Origin: Thozetella sp. PMI_491
Lineage: Eukaryota; Ascomycota; Sordariomycetes; Chaetosphaeriales; Chaetosphaeriaceae
Length of the DNA stretch: 64,000 bases
Direction of reading: 5' to 3'
Assembly (NCBI GenBank): GCA_021432635.1
Contig: MU270067.1
Location: 186,001-250,000, forward strand
Shown: positions 45,641 through 58,700 of the stretch, one piece after another
Layout of the letters: every line of letters begins with the position of its first letter
How positions within the stretch are numbered: position 1 is the first letter of the stretch
Made by a program: the position numbers and the translations under genes
Notes under the pieces: model-generated
Databases searched by the model: none
What the model was told of the DNA's origin: nothing
The model's input: only the letters and a program-made list of their open reading frames with translations

Positions 45641-46671
45641 CAAGGCCATGGGAGGCCCGGACGTTCTGCTGATACCCCCTTTGAGTACCTAAGGTAGGCA
45701 GGTGCCTAGCACACGAAACGAAATAGAACAAATACCCATTCGTCTCATAGACTGCTGGCGTAGAGTGATGCATTGGCTACGATGGAATCCCAGGGGGCAA
45801 GCAGCATTGCTATATACGACCAGGCAGCGGCAAGAGGAGAGCGGGAAAGAAACCTCGTCCTTATTTCGGCCAAGAGTAGCTTAGGTACACGCGGGACTCC
45901 GGCGGAGGCCTACGGAAATACAGTACAGTACCTACCTGGTACCTGCCTTAATTACCAAAAAGCCTGGCTCTACAGCGCCATACCCCTGCCCGTGTAGGAG
46001 GCTCCCCGGCTTATCCTCGGCACCGCGTCACAGGTAGCCGCGATGGTGGCACGAGCTTAGGCGCGGGTGAGCGCCTGGGCGCCTAGGCCCCCCGCTGCAG
46101 CCAGCAACCTGGAGCCATTGCAAAAAAAGGCTGAGATCCCAAAGTTGCCTGGAGGCCAGGAGTCATTCGGGCAACACTTGACCTCCCTTTCACGATCACA
46201 ACTCTCCCTTACTTCGCCCCCAGCTTGCCTGGTTTTGTGTGTTTTGTCTTCGTGCTCGGCCCATCACCCAGCCGCCTTCTCCGTCGCTCTCCCACCTTCC
46301 CCCCTTCCCCCTCTCTGCCCCCTTTTGGCCCTGCCAGCTTTCCCGACGCCTGACGTCTCCGCCACTAAAACGGTTCGTGGTTGTGGCAGGATCGCCACAG
46401 CCTCTCACCCACCAACAACTTCTCCCCTTCTTCCACCAGCTGGTGATATCCCCGCCCTGCAAGTTTTCGTGCACGACCTGTTTCGCCTGCGTCATCGCGC
46501 CCTCCGATCTAGCCGTCGAACCCGATTCCGCGTCGCTGCTGGTGTCGGACAGATCGCTGAGGGCAGTCTCGGCTGTTTGGACGTCGCCTTCTTACCGCAG
46601 CCTTGCGGACCCCTCCCTCCGCCAACCTCATCGTCGACCGACTCGGCGCCTGACGCCCCATCTCCAGCACC
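45641..46671. other. Intergenic region and cullin-1 leader
   Basis: No gene is supported. GTACAGTACCTACC-type motifs occur at about 45688-45712 and 45920-45950. From about 46190 onward the sequence is strongly C/T-rich and probably the cullin-1 promoter and leader. Confidence 0.6.
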
Positions 46672-49308
46672 ATGGCCTCCCCGATGCCTTCGCAGCCGGC
46701 CCGTGATGATATTGATAACACGTACGAGCTCGCTTCCCCCGCCCTCGCCTTCCTCCCCGCCCCCCTCCGCCTCGCCCGCGCGGAAAGGCTGCTGACGGCT
46801 GAGTTAGGTGGACCTATCTGCAGAAGAACATCAACCGGATCATGACCAACCTGCAAGATGGAATCAATATGGAAACCGTATGTTTGCACTCCTCTCCCAC
46901 CCTCCCACCGCCTCGGTTTCCCTGGTGAAGCTAACCCGCTGCCATCACAGTACATGGGCACCTACTCGTACGCGCTCGCCTCTCGACCTTGCCTACCTCC
47001 CAGTTCTATGCTGACCCTCCTGCAGCGCGGTCCATAATTTCTGTACTTCGCAGAAGGCGATAGGATTTAGCCTTCAGCAGTCCAACTTCCAGACTGGCGC
47101 GCATCGTGGAGGTGAGCGTGCCCCTCTCCGGAAGCCCTGGCCGCCCAGAGCTAACCTGCTGCCTTCTAGCGCACCTCCTCGGTGAGGAGCTCTACAAGAA
47201 GCTATCCGACTATCTCACTACCCACCTTAACGGCCTCCTCGAGGAATCCAAGATGCACACCGACGAGGCGCTCCTGGCCTTCTACATTCGCGAGTGGCAA
47301 CGCTATACCGTGGCCGCCAAGTACATCCACCACTTGTTCCGATATCTCAACCGCCACTGGGTCAAGCGCGAGATGGACGAAGGCAAAAAGCATGTCTACG
47401 ATGTCTACACACTCCATTTAGTGCAGTGGCGCCATGTCCTCTTCGAGAAGGTGGCGGAGAAGGTGATGAACGCCGTGCTCAAGCTAGTGGAGAAGCATCG
47501 CAACGGCGAGACGATCGAGTATAACCAGATCAAGCAGGTGGTCGAGTCGTTTGTGTCCCTCGGGCTGGATGAGGGCGACAGCACCAAGACCACCCTCGAG
47601 GTGTACCGTTACCACTTCGAGCGGCCGTTCCTCGAAGCCACCAAGGTCTTCTACCAGAACGAGAGCCGGCAGTTTGTAGCCGACAATAGCGTCGTCGAGT
47701 ACATGAAGAAGGCGGAAGCCCGGCTCGACGAGGAGGAGGAGCGGGTCAAGCTCTACCTTCATCCCGACATCGCCATGCAGCTCAAGAAGACGTGCAACCA
47801 GGTGCTGATTGGAGATCACTCCAACCTTCTTCGCGACGAATTCCAGGTTCTCCTGGACAACGACCGCGAGGAGGATATGGCCCGCATGTACAGCCTCCTC
47901 TCCCGTATACCGGACGGCTTAGAACCGCTCCGGGCCAAGTTTGAGGCTCACGTCCGCAAGGCGGGTTTGGCCGCTGTCGCCAAGGTGGCAGCTGATGCCG
48001 ACAAGCTGGACCCCAAGGTGTACGTCGACGCCCTCCTCGACGTCCACACCCAGTACCAGGGCCTTGTCAAGCGAGCATTCACGGACGAAGCCGAGTTCAC
48101 GCGATCTCTGGACAACGCTTGCAGGGAGTTCGTGAATCGCAACGACGTTTGCAAATCTGGGTCCAACAAATCGCCAGAGCTGCTGGCCAAGTACACCGAT
48201 ATCTTGCTGCGCAAGAGCAGCACGGGAGTGGAGGAGGCGGAGCTGGAGAACACGTTGACCCAGATCATGACGGTGTTCAAGTACATCGAGGACAAGGACG
48301 TCTTCCAGAAGTTTTACTCGCGTATGCTTGCCCGGCGTCTGGTGCACAGCAACTCGTCTTCAGACGATGCTGAGACGAGCATGATTAGCAAGCTCAAGGA
48401 AGCATGTGGCTTCGAGTATACGAATAAGCTCCAGCGCATGTTCCAGGATATGCAGATCTCGAAGGACCTGAACACGGGTTTCAAGGAGCACCTCCAGGGC
48501 CTCGGCCACAAGGGCCTTGACTCCCAATACTCGATCCTCGGCACCGGCTTCTGGCCGCTGACACCACCAAACACAACATTCAACCCGCCAGAAGAGATCA
48601 ATGCCGACTGCGAGCGCTTCTCTCGTTTCTACAAGAACAAGCACGAGGGTCGCAAGCTCACCTGGCTGTGGCAGCTGTGCAAGGGCGAGGTCAAGGCTAA
48701 CTATTGCAAGGGAGCCAAGATGCCGTACACCTTCCAAGTGTCTATCTATCAGATGGCAATCCTCCTTCTCTTCAATGACAAGGACAAGCACACATACGAG
48801 GAGATCGCCGAGACGACCCAGCTCAACAGTGAAGCGCTGGATCCGTCTCTCGGCATCCTCCTCAAGGCAAAGGTTCTCCTCATCGGCCCTGACGGAGACA
48901 AGCCTGGCCCTGGCAAGACATTTGCCCTGAACTTTGACTTCAAGAACAAGAAGCTGCGTGTCAACCTCAATGTGGGTATGAAGTCGGAGTCGAAGCAGGA
49001 AGAGGCAGAGACCAACAAGACGATCGAGGAGGACCGCAAGCTTCTCTTACAAGTAAGCCCCCCGCAAAGCAAACACGCTTGGGACTCGATGTTAGCTAAC
49101 CTGGTTCTTTCTCCCTCAGTCGGCGATTGTGCGCATCATGAAGGCCCGCAAGCGGATGAAGCACCAGCAGCTCGTCAGCGAGACTATCAACCAGATCCGC
49201 CAGCGCTTCATGCCCAAAGTCAGCGACATCAAGAAGTGCATTGAGATCCTCCTCGACAAGGAATACCTGGAGCGACTCGACGATGATGACCTGGGGTACC
49301 TCGCTTAA
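46672..49308 (+). CDS. cul1: Cullin-1, scaffold of SCF ubiquitin ligases
   Basis: Cullin-1 binds Skp1/F-box modules at its N-terminus and Rbx1/E2 at its C-terminus, in nucleus and cytosol. Six exons, 46672-46721, 46808-46877, 46951-46967 (a 17-nt micro-exon), 47026-47111, 47170-49052 and 49120-49308, join in phase to 764 residues, the usual length. The N-terminus reads [18 protein letters not shown], and the N-terminal cullin repeats follow ([33 protein letters not shown]). The cullin homology domain begins near [19 protein letters not shown]. The winged-helix end contains [17 protein letters not shown], where Lys710 is the expected Nedd8 acceptor, and finishes [14 protein letters not shown], the standard cullin tail. 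The many 5' introns match fungal cullin genes. Confidence 0.97.
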
Positions 49309-51081
49309 CCTTGCGTGGGGCCTTCATTCGACATATAATCCCATTTGCCTGCTGCCCCTGTATTATGACTACATATTCTCCCTAAACCCCCCACCCCCCA
49401 CCCCGCATAACGACCCCCATCTCCCATCTAGCATTCATCTGGTCTTAGGGTTCGAGGAAACAAGTCGGTCACTGGTAAACCCGGATGGGAGGGCGGCCTG
49501 GTCTAGACCGTTGACGTCGTCAAGTCGTGGTTTTTTGTTCGAGGTATTTTTCTGTCCTTCGCCCATCGGCTCGGCAGGACTCAACCCGGCCGCCCTTGCG
49601 AGGGAGCTTGGAAGGAGTTGGCTGCGAAAGGGAGGGACGAGGGGTGACTACTGGGGACTGCACACCGCGCTGGATGGACATTATTAGCTGACTCCGCGCC
49701 TTTGAGAGACGCAGGAAACTGACATGGCTTATGAGACGAGGATACCAGCTTTGCCAATGCGACCACGAGTGTCGGCTGCAGAGAGAAAAAGGCGAAGTCG
49801 ACGCAACGAACAACTAACTAGTAGATCGCTAGGTAGATTATCGTAGGATGATCCATCTAGCTCTTGTGCCTGTTGCCTCTCAGGTTCTTTCTTACCTTCT
49901 CTTATACGTGAGCCTACTCTTGACATGCTCAGGCTCACGATCCACATCATGCGGTCGGCATGGGACTGAACTCTGAGCTCCATCGTCGCCTAACAAGTCA
50001 GTTCTAGCTCACGCTAGACTGGATTGGCTTAAGAGGGCATTGAAGGCATGCAGGCAGCTGCTCAGATATTGACAGGTGGAACTCACCACGAATTGACCCC
50101 CTGTAAGGTGGTAGGCAGAGCGGGCTCGATTCCACCTAGGAGACAGACAAAGGCGCTGCTGGCTAAGGAAAGCCGTGGTCTGTGGCCCGGAGGTGTCCTA
50201 TCCAACCAAGGCCCGATAACTTGGACCGTCCATGCAGATCCTGCCCGAGAGACGGGGGGTTGCGCGCTCTTGGTGCTTTTGGTGTGTTCTCAATTGCCTG
50301 CTCTGGCCACATCGCTCTCAGTCATTGATTAGTTAGTGGCTTTTTTTCAGGGGTTGCAAGGGAAAGCGAACATCCACGGCTGTTTATGACCTAGTTTGCT
50401 TGGCAACCTGGCTGGCAACATCCATCCGGCAATATTTCAATATACGAGAGCATCGTGGCGCACTTGCATCTTCGGCCTAAAGGGGAAAGGGCCAAAGACG
50501 CACTGCTCCATGTGCTATTTCGTACCTCGTCGAGCATAGGACGCGGGCTATCTTGAATAGCAAAGAACGCCGGGCAGATTCTACCGGGAGAACCACAAAT
50601 ATAAAGTGGTCTATTCCCATCCTTGCTCCTACCTGCTGTTCCGGCTCGAGAGCGGGGGATTCTTGGGTTATATAATGCATCTCCTACCGACCGTTTCGAG
50701 AATCCCGTAACATATCGCATTGCAAGAATGATGTTGCGTGGTGGCCTACATGGCGTAAGCTCTTTGGTAATGCGGGTTGGTGCGTGTCTCTTCTGGAGAG
50801 CACCGCATTCGATCGACTTCTACCTGCACTCTCTGGGGTAAGCTGTGGGGACTTCTATAGGTGCCTTGCTAGCGCCACAGAGTGCCTACCGAGCAAGCGG
50901 CCCGGTCAGGACTAACCAATCCTGGCGCGGCTACCCAGCCTACTTTTTAAGTTAGGCAGGTGCGGTAGGTACTGTACACTACAATTTCGAGCTAACGCGA
51001 TTTTGAGCAACATCCCACCTTTCGCGAGCTCCTCGTAAAACATACACACCGAACAGCAGCTCCTCGCATGCCGTGCCTACC
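49309..51081. other. 1.8-kb intergenic interval
   Basis: No gene is supported. The open frames on both strands are short and lack domains. A TAGGCAGGTGCGGTAGGTACTG-type motif lies near 50945-50970, close to the next gene. Confidence 0.6.
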
Positions 51082-52108
51082 ATGTCGCACATGACCAATC
51101 CGCTGGTCACGCCCGAGCAGATATACAAGAGGAGCCAGTTCAGCAACCTACCGACCGACCTCCAAGACTCCATCTTCTACTCGACCCAGTGCCTTACCCA
51201 GGCCGCCGGGCAGCTCCTGCAGCTCTCGCAGTCCGTCACCGCGCAGGCGAACGTGGTGCTGGCGCGGTACTGGCTCGTCGAGCCCGTCCTCGCATACGAA
51301 TTCAGCGTGAGCATCTCTAGTCAATGCGAACCAGCAGCGCCGAGCAGAACTGAGCTAACAAAAACTTCTTTGCCAGGACGTCTCTGCCGCGACCCTCTTC
51401 ACCGTCGCCAAGGCCGGCCCCTCCCCGCGCGGCACTCGGGACGTCGCCAACGTTTACACATACCTCCTCTCAACCTACTCCCCACTGCTGCGTTCCAGCA
51501 CGGCATCCCCTCCGCCTAAGGACCGGCCAGATGACCCCAAGACCTACACCCTGACCGACTCGGCTTACCAGGCCTTCCACTCCCGACTGCTTGCGCTTGA
51601 GGCGCGCATCCTTTACGCGCTGGGCTTCGACACGCACGTGGCCCTCCCGCACCCACTCGCCGTGACGTACCTGCAGGCGCTCGACTTCCTCGGCACACCA
51701 AAAGAGGCCATTGCCCGTCGCGCTGTCGACTATATGAACGCGGCGCTGCTCAGCCCGCAGCTGTTATACCTGACGCACCAGCCGCACGCGCTGGCCGTCG
51801 CGGCTGTATATAACGCGGCCAAAGACGTCGGGGCCAAGATGCCCGAGACTGCCTGGTGGGAGGTGTTCGACGTAGAACGAGAGGAGCTGGGCTTCTTGGT
51901 CGTGGGAATGCGGAGCTTGGAAGGATGGGTCAGGAAGATGCGGGAGGAAGGAGGCTGGCTGGCCAAGGGGAGTGTGCTCACGAAGAAAGGAGTGCTTACA
52001 GAGCTGGAGAGAGCCGGGGTAAAGGTGGACGGCGGAGCCGTCGTGGACGAGGAGACCGAAATGATGCGACGGATGGATGAGAGAATGGCAAGCATAGGAG
52101 ATCCTTGA
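51082..52108 (+). CDS. Cyclin-L-like cyclin
   Basis: Two exons, 51082-51306 and 51377-52108, join in phase 0 and give 318 residues. The ATG at 51082 (MSHMTNPLVTPEQIYKR) is the first in frame. A cyclin box is recognisable: LQDSIFYSTQCLTQAAGQLL, QSVTAQANVVLARYWLVEPV, EFSDVSAATLFTVAKAG and, after a Pro/Asp-rich insert, FHSRLLALEARILYALGFDT. A second helical half follows (HALAVAAVYNAAKDVGAKMP). This arrangement resembles cyclin L, which partners Cdk11-type kinases in transcription and splicing control. Cyclin K/T or Bur2-type identity is not excluded. The C-terminus lacks the RS-rich tail of animal cyclin L. It converges with the MIT-like gene. Confidence 0.78.
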
Positions 52109-52443
52109 AGCTGAATTCAGCTGAGGCGGCCGCATATGCCTTCTATTCCCCGTTCGCCCTCGAGGCAGGACATGCAAGCATGTACCTATCTAACCAACCA
52201 GGTGCTCGTCATCTTAGGACACACGACCTCCGCCCCTAATCAAAGCGGGTTGCGGTGTTTACTATCCTGCTGTATCGAATTCCTTCATCACTGGGAAGAC
52301 AGGACAAGGGCGAGCAGATAGAGGCAACGAAAACAATCGTTCAGCTTCACATGGTATTATTTCATGACTATCGGGATCCGTTCTGTATTCTGCACATGTC
52401 CCTACTTCCCGGATCAGCTACAACCAGATATCCGTCCGAGCCG
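52109..52443. other. Short convergent intergenic region
   Basis: This is the 335-bp space between two converging stop codons, with no gene seen. Confidence 0.7.
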
Positions 52444-54106
52444 CTAGGCGCCTTTCGAGGCTTCGCCCGTCTCAGCCGAGACCTGTGCCTCCCTCCTCGC
52501 TTTTGCCCCAGCCTTGAGCTTCTCCCATCGATCGCGGTACTTCTCCACGGTCGCGAGCGTCTTCTCGTACTCCTTCTCGAGCGCCTGCATATTCTTCATC
52601 ATCTCGGCCAGCTGGTCCTCCAGCGCCTGGTTCTTGCTCCGCAGGGTGTCTTCGGCCTTGCTATCAGCCGCACCTCCACTGCCCGACAACGGCGAGCCGG
52701 GGCGGCCCAGGCGGATGCTCTGTGCCAGCGCCAGGTGCGAGCTTTGGGAGTTGAGCTCGAACGCGTGCAGCCGTTTGCTGAGTTTATCAAGCATTTCCTT
52801 GAGGCTTGCATTCTCGAGATGTAGCTCCTCGATCACGTTCTGCTGCTCTCGCTCCGTCTGAGTCCGGCCGGGCCGCTGCCGGCGAAGGCCGGGGGACAAT
52901 GGGCCCTGCGACTCGCGCGCGTCTACGAAGTCGTCCTCATCCGGTTCCTCGAGGCCATCGCCCTCATCGCCATGGCCCGAGGCGGCTAGGCGGCGCCTCT
53001 CCTTCTGATCGAAACTGAGGATGTTGGCGTAAGATACCGTATGGCCGCTAGGTGGCACAACATAAAAGGAATCGGTAGGGGCGTGGCCGTCCTTTGCGAG
53101 GGCGCGCAGCGTAGCCTTGGAGTATATTTTGGAAAGGTCTGGCTCGACAGAGGCAGATGTGACTGACTTGTGCTGCCGGTGCCTCTTGGGCACGTGAGAC
53201 TCCGGAGGTGGCACGGTAGGAGCCTCCCCGGAGGTCTCTTCGTTGATCAACGGGAGACCAGCAAATGCCAGCGGTGCCGAGAGGCGGTTTATGATGCTAC
53301 CAAAGGTATTGTAGAACCGAGAGAAGCCCTCATCGCTGGACCCTTGGCCTCCCTGCTCCACCTTGGTGCTATCGCCGGAGGTCGGCTCCGTCTTCGGACC
53401 CGTCGGCTGAGACGGAGGAATCCAGCTCGGCTTGCGTGAACCATCCGGGGAGTCCGAGAGCTTGTTCTTGGATGACACCGATCCTTCCCTACGGGGGTGC
53501 ACTTCCAGGCTCCCTGGGGCTTGGTCGTTAGAGATGCTTGGAGTCAAGGGCTGGCCGCGGTACTTGGACGTCTTGATGCCTCTAGCCGATGCCAGGTTGC
53601 TAGCGATAGAAGAGGACAAGTCGCGCCCTGGATACCTGCCGCTGCGCTGATGCGACAGGGTCGGGGGCGCTTTTGCCGAGCTTGGAGCGCTTGCGACGGA
53701 GGGGGGCTTGGAGGCGGCGTTCGTCGGGTTGCCGTCTTCCTCGGCCAGCTGCTTCTCGTCCTCCTCGGGTATTTCGCCTTCGATGCTCGACGGCTGGCTG
53801 GTCTGCTCGTGGGGAAACTTGAGGAGCTCTGATAGGCGCTTGTGGTGCTGCTCGAGGAGCCTTAGGGTGCGCAGGGCCTCGATGCTAGCCGTCGTCCTGG
53901 CCGCATTGGAAAATTCTCCTGCGGCCAAGGCATGCTCGTTAATGGCGACGGTGGTGTCCGAGGTCTGGGTCGCAATAGAGGCAGCACGGGCATGATCGTG
54001 TGCCTGGAGGCGGTCAGTACGCGGTTAGCAAGGCCACCCGGCGACAGCAGACGGGCGAAACCAGGCGGTGGGGTTTTCTGACCTTGGTCAAAGATGCGTT
54101 CTCCAT
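52444..54106 (-). CDS. MIT-like plus coiled-coil protein, possible Atg38/NRBF2 homologue
   Basis: Two exons, 54106-54083 (only eight codons, MENASLTK) and 54003-52444, join in phase 0 to 527 residues. The first 70 residues form three predicted helices with the spacing of an MIT domain: KAHDHARAASIA, the EHALAAGEFSNAARTTASIE block, then LRTLRLLEQHHKRLSELLKF. A long Ser/Pro/Glu-rich disordered middle follows. The C-terminal 170 residues contain two coiled coils (NVIEELHLENASLKEMLDKL; NQALEDQLAEMMKNMQALEK). MIT plus coiled coil is the layout of Atg38/NRBF2, a subunit of the autophagy PI3-kinase complex. That name is a guess from layout; other MIT adaptors are possible. The donor GTCAGA is unusual, so the start is slightly uncertain. 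Confidence 0.62.
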
Positions 54107-55799
54107 GGCGGGTTGGAGCGCATGCGCATCGCGACGTTCGTCGTTGGAGATCGGGAGTGAACAGATGCTATAGATTTAGAGAGTTCATCTAGAGCAAGAC
54201 GGTGCGTGCGGACGCGCTGATGTGCGCATGACACAAGATCGATAAGTGCGATCAGGAAGCTCGATGGTGGAATAATGGAGAGGCTGCCGTCATGTGGTGG
54301 GGGGTCTAGGAAAATGGCTGGGCTGCCAAGTGCCAACCCCCCAGGGCCCAGGCCATTTTAGCGTACCATTTCTTCCGACTGGGCGCCCAGCACGCGGGGG
54401 CGAAGGGGCGAAGATGAGGAAGAGCTCCTAGAAACGGCCAACGGCCGCTGGTCACATCCGCCATTTTGACTTTCTTTTCCGGCTCTCAGTCCCTGATAGA
54501 TCTGACAGGATACCGACATCCAATGAAGAACCCCCCCCCCCCCCTATAGCTCTTCCAGCTACTGGTGTGTAGTTTTGTGCTTTCGTGCTCGTGCGCATCC
54601 CAGATCTGAATGCTTCTTCAAGACGAGCAAGACAAGATACTGTACTGAATACAAAGCTATGCATCTATGCATGTGGTGTCCCTTTGGCAGCTGTGGTAGT
54701 ATTGAAGGTCCAAGATATAATCTGGTCCGAGGTGGTGTCTCCCCCTCCTTCTACAAACAAGCAGTACCGCAGCTACTTAATCGTACAGTACATACCTACC
54801 TGCCTTAGGTAGCTGGATTTTGTGGCATCCCGGTCCCAGTATTGGACCACCCGGATCCCAAAGTGGTCAGGGGCTCCACTCCTTCCTTCCAGCCTTCTTT
54901 CAGTGGAGAGCCGATCCCGTTTCGAAGCTCCAGTCCCGCTGCAGGGGGCCTGACAGGCTGCAATCAAATGGAAGCTTCCGCTGGCACCGGCAACAGCCAA
55001 AGGAGGGCTGGGCGACTTGAAACAACCGACCCCCGGAGACCAGGGGCGGACGCACCTCCTGCGGCTGCTGAGACCATCAGAGGAGAAGGGGGAAGTGGTG
55101 ATACCAAAGTGCTCCATACGGAGCAGAAGAGCGAGGCCTGTACTGTAGTAGGATAGCGTATTACTGTACTGTACATAAATGGAAAGCCGCGGCGCGGGGC
55201 TGCCTTAGCTTGCCCAGCCCACTGAACAAGGCCCCGTAAGAGCCCGTATTCGTAAGATCGATGATGGAAGATGGCGGCGAGCAGCGGGCCACCGCGCGGG
55301 AAAGGGAGGGGCTCGTCGTCATGGGTTTGGAGAGAGCGCCGCGAATGGACGCCGCAATGCTACCTAGGCATGGAACCTAGCATCTATGTATCTCACGATC
55401 CCGGCTCATTCTCTCCCTTTTTTTTTATCCCTCCTTGTTCTCACACTAGCACTCCATGATGCCGTGATAATTATCTGGCCTCCACCTCCGCATCTTCCGG
55501 CTGTTTTGCCTTTAGAACTCTCCTCTCTGCCGGTGCCGCCACGAACTCAATTGGTGATTCCAGCGGCTTTTTAAGGTCATTATCATTTTATCTCTGCCTT
55601 GTTTTATTAGGTCTCTCGTCCCCCCCCTTTTTTTTCGCTACTACTTGGGCCGAGTGCGATATCGATGACGACGATGTCTTAGCACCCGCCCAGCTTGTCG
55701 CAAACCCTCAGAGAAAGCATCCCAAACTCCAGGCCTCTCCACCCGGCTGCGTCGCCAGACAACTAGTTTTCGCCCGGCGCCGAGCGACTGCATCTGTAG
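54107..55799. other. Divergent upstream region
   Basis: This lies between the starts of the MIT-like gene and the GRAM-VASt gene. No gene is supported. A C14 run lies at 54531-54544, and GTAC/TACCTACC motif clusters occur at about 54765-54812 and 55140-55170. Confidence 0.6.
54531..54544 (+). repeat. C14 homopolymer
   Basis: Fourteen consecutive C residues lie in noncoding sequence upstream of the MIT-like gene. Confidence 0.85.
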
Positions 55800-58700
55800 A
55801 TGGCGACGATGGAGGGAAGCCCAAGCAGCATCGGCAAGTTCATGCCGAAATCGATAACGGCAAAGCGCCGGCGCAGGAAAGAAGGCTCCATCGCCGAGAC
55901 AACAGCGAGCAGCAACAGCATCGAGGATGCCATGACTCCCGACAAGCCCTCTGCGAGTCGGCATGCGACGCCTGGCCACGAGGGAGCCGCTGCTTTTCGG
56001 GATCCGGAGGCTAGGCAAGCTAATGGATACCCTAGCCATGATCCCGCCGAGGCCAGCCGGGACGAAGAGAACAGCTTGACTTCGTACGAGTCTGAACCTG
56101 AGACGTAAGCCTATTCATCTCATTTGCTCTCTCTTCTTTGCCTTCTATACCTCTCTGCGCCTTTTTTTTAATCCTGGTTCGTTTCTGGCCACTGCACGCA
56201 CATCTCGGCGCGAACGGGAGAGAGAGAGGAAAAGGAAGGGATATTCCCCAGGAAAAAAAAATACGTGTACTTGAGCATGTCTCTCGTCCCGGGATCATTG
56301 AGCAAGCCGAGGGCGGGGGAGGTGGTGGTTCAAGGTACCATACCTCCCCTACCTACCTACCTTACCTACGTCCGTTTCGGGCCAGGGTTGGAGGGTTGGA
56401 GGGGTGAGCAGCTTCGCCGTCCACTCGCAGTGCGCGGTTTCGTCGTATTAGCTTGGGCCGCGCCTCCCGACCCCTTCAGCCCGCCCCGTCACTTCAGCTC
56501 CAGCATCCTGCAGGGCCCTCTCTCTCGTCAGCCAAAACTCCTCTTCTCAAGACCATTTTTTTCCTTTTTGCCCGCGACAGTTGTGTCACCTAGCCACTAG
56601 CATTGCTTCTGTTCATCCTCTTTTTCTTGAATCCTATCGCCGTGTCGCCTAGGGGTCTTCCCTGGAGAGGTCGGCCTGAAGCCGTTTCGCATTCGGAGCA
56701 CTGACCGGAAGGCTCCGCACAGCACTTCGAGGCCCACCGCCATCTCGACGCACCCGTCCCAGATTGGCTATTTGACCACCTCGTCGCCCCTAGTCCAGGC
56801 CGCCCATCACCCTGACTCCCAGACCTCCGAATCCCAACGATCGTCGTTCAAGCTGGAAGCGAGCGTCGATAGCCTCGATTCCCACCCCAACTCGGCCTCG
56901 CCTCAGACCCAGGCCAGCTCCTCAGGACTTGCGCCGGCTCCGGTCCTCCACCGACCCTCTTCTATTGGCCGACTTAGGGGCGTGTTCCGATCCAAGAGAG
57001 GCTCGGCTGGCAGCGCCAGTCCGAGCCCGGAGAGAAGACAGCCAGCAGCCGATACTGACAGGTTTCCCGAACCTCTCGAAGCCGCCCGACCGGATACAAC
57101 CCCCCCAGCCGTCGCCGACCCGAAGCCGGACCTCCCGCCAGAGCTCGCGAGGGCCGACCCGCCTGCTCCTCCCGCTATTCCCGCCAAGGCATCATCATCA
57201 TCAGACCGCATACGTCGTCTCTCTAGGGGCCAGAAGATAGACACTTCCAACCCCCCGAGGACGCCGCCCAACGGGGACAGGGGCACACCGGTCATCGTCA
57301 ACACTCCCCCCACCCCGACCAACCACGAGACCCCCGAGGGCGTCTCGCAGTCTTCTGATAGCCCGGCCGGTCGACCTGATGTTCCCTCGCAGGGGACTAT
57401 GCTAACACAGAGACGCGGACGAGCAGGCTCTGGTACCATCGTTCCCAGCAAACTCTCCAATATCACACCGGCACCCCTGACCCCGACCCCCGAGAACGGG
57501 CCACCGACTCCTGGCAACACTGCCTCCAACTTTTTCAACTCTATGATATCCGCTGTGCAGAGCACGGCAAACACACTCAGCAACTCCATCACCAATACCA
57601 GCCTGCCGGGTGGCCACAAGCAGAAGCCCTCGATATCGAAGGACCTCGGAGACATTGCCGAAGACACCAGTGTGGAGGTAGAGTCGTCTAGTGAGGTTCT
57701 TGGGGAGGCGTCCGAATCGAAAGAACCCGCTGTCAAGACATTAGGTATGGGCGACCTCAGCCTCAGCCAGCTCGGCATAGTCGACTCGGGCAGCGCGGCC
57801 CCCGCCCCGGCCACGGCCAAGTTGGCCGACCATGAGCCCCGAGCCCGAGCAGAATCCGCCCCAGCTGAGAGCGGCGGAGGCGTGGTCGAGACCCCTTCCG
57901 ACGATTCCCACAGCGGCGCGCTCAACAGACCCCTCTCGGTCTACGAGCCTTCAAACGGGGCCAACACACCACCGCCAGGTAGTGTCTATGAGGGCAAGAC
58001 CGGGGTTCAACGCAGTAACAGCATACGGAGTGCCATCGGCCGGCGGAGAAAGCGTGGTAGTAGCGCGGCCACGGGCGGCACCGCGGGTGGCATGACCATT
58101 GGTGCCGCCATTGCCGCTGCGAATGCCTCTGTGGCCCACCCGAGCGCTCAGTCGAGCACGCCGAAGCTCACCGGCTTTGCAGTGGCCAACAAGAAACGGA
58201 ACCGTGACTTTCACACCCTTTTCAAGAGCGTCCCAGACGACGATTACCTCATTGAAGATTACAGCTGCGCGCTGCAGCGAGAGATCCTCGCGCATGGCAG
58301 GCTCTACATATCCGAAGGCCACCTCTGCTTCAGCAGCAACATATTTGGATGGATCACTACACTCGTGATCAGTTTTGACGAGATCGTGTCCGTAGAGAAG
58401 CGCAGCACCGCATTAGTCTTCAAGAATGGGCTGGAGATATCTACGCTCCACGCGAAGCACATCTTTGCCTCGTTCGCGAGCCGAGACACCACGTATGATC
58501 TCATCGTCAAGATCTGGAAGCTCGGTCACCCCCATCTGAAGAGCTCGCTCAATGGCGTGCGTCTAGACGAGACGGGCGGGGACCGGACAGAAAAGGTTGA
58601 AACTGAATCTATTTCTATTGGAGGAAGCCACAGCGCATCCGCCTCTGACGACGATAGCGAGGATGGAGACGACGTGTATGACGAAGACGAGGACACCCAT

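Noticed and set aside
50117-50147. Possible tRNA B box (GGGCTCGATTCC)
   Set aside because: The flanking bases do not form a T-stem, acceptor stem or A box, so a tRNA is not supported.
56903-57925. 340-codon minus-strand frame opposite the GRAM-VASt gene
   Set aside because: It mirrors the low-complexity Ser/Pro/Thr-rich region on the plus strand and has no features of its own.
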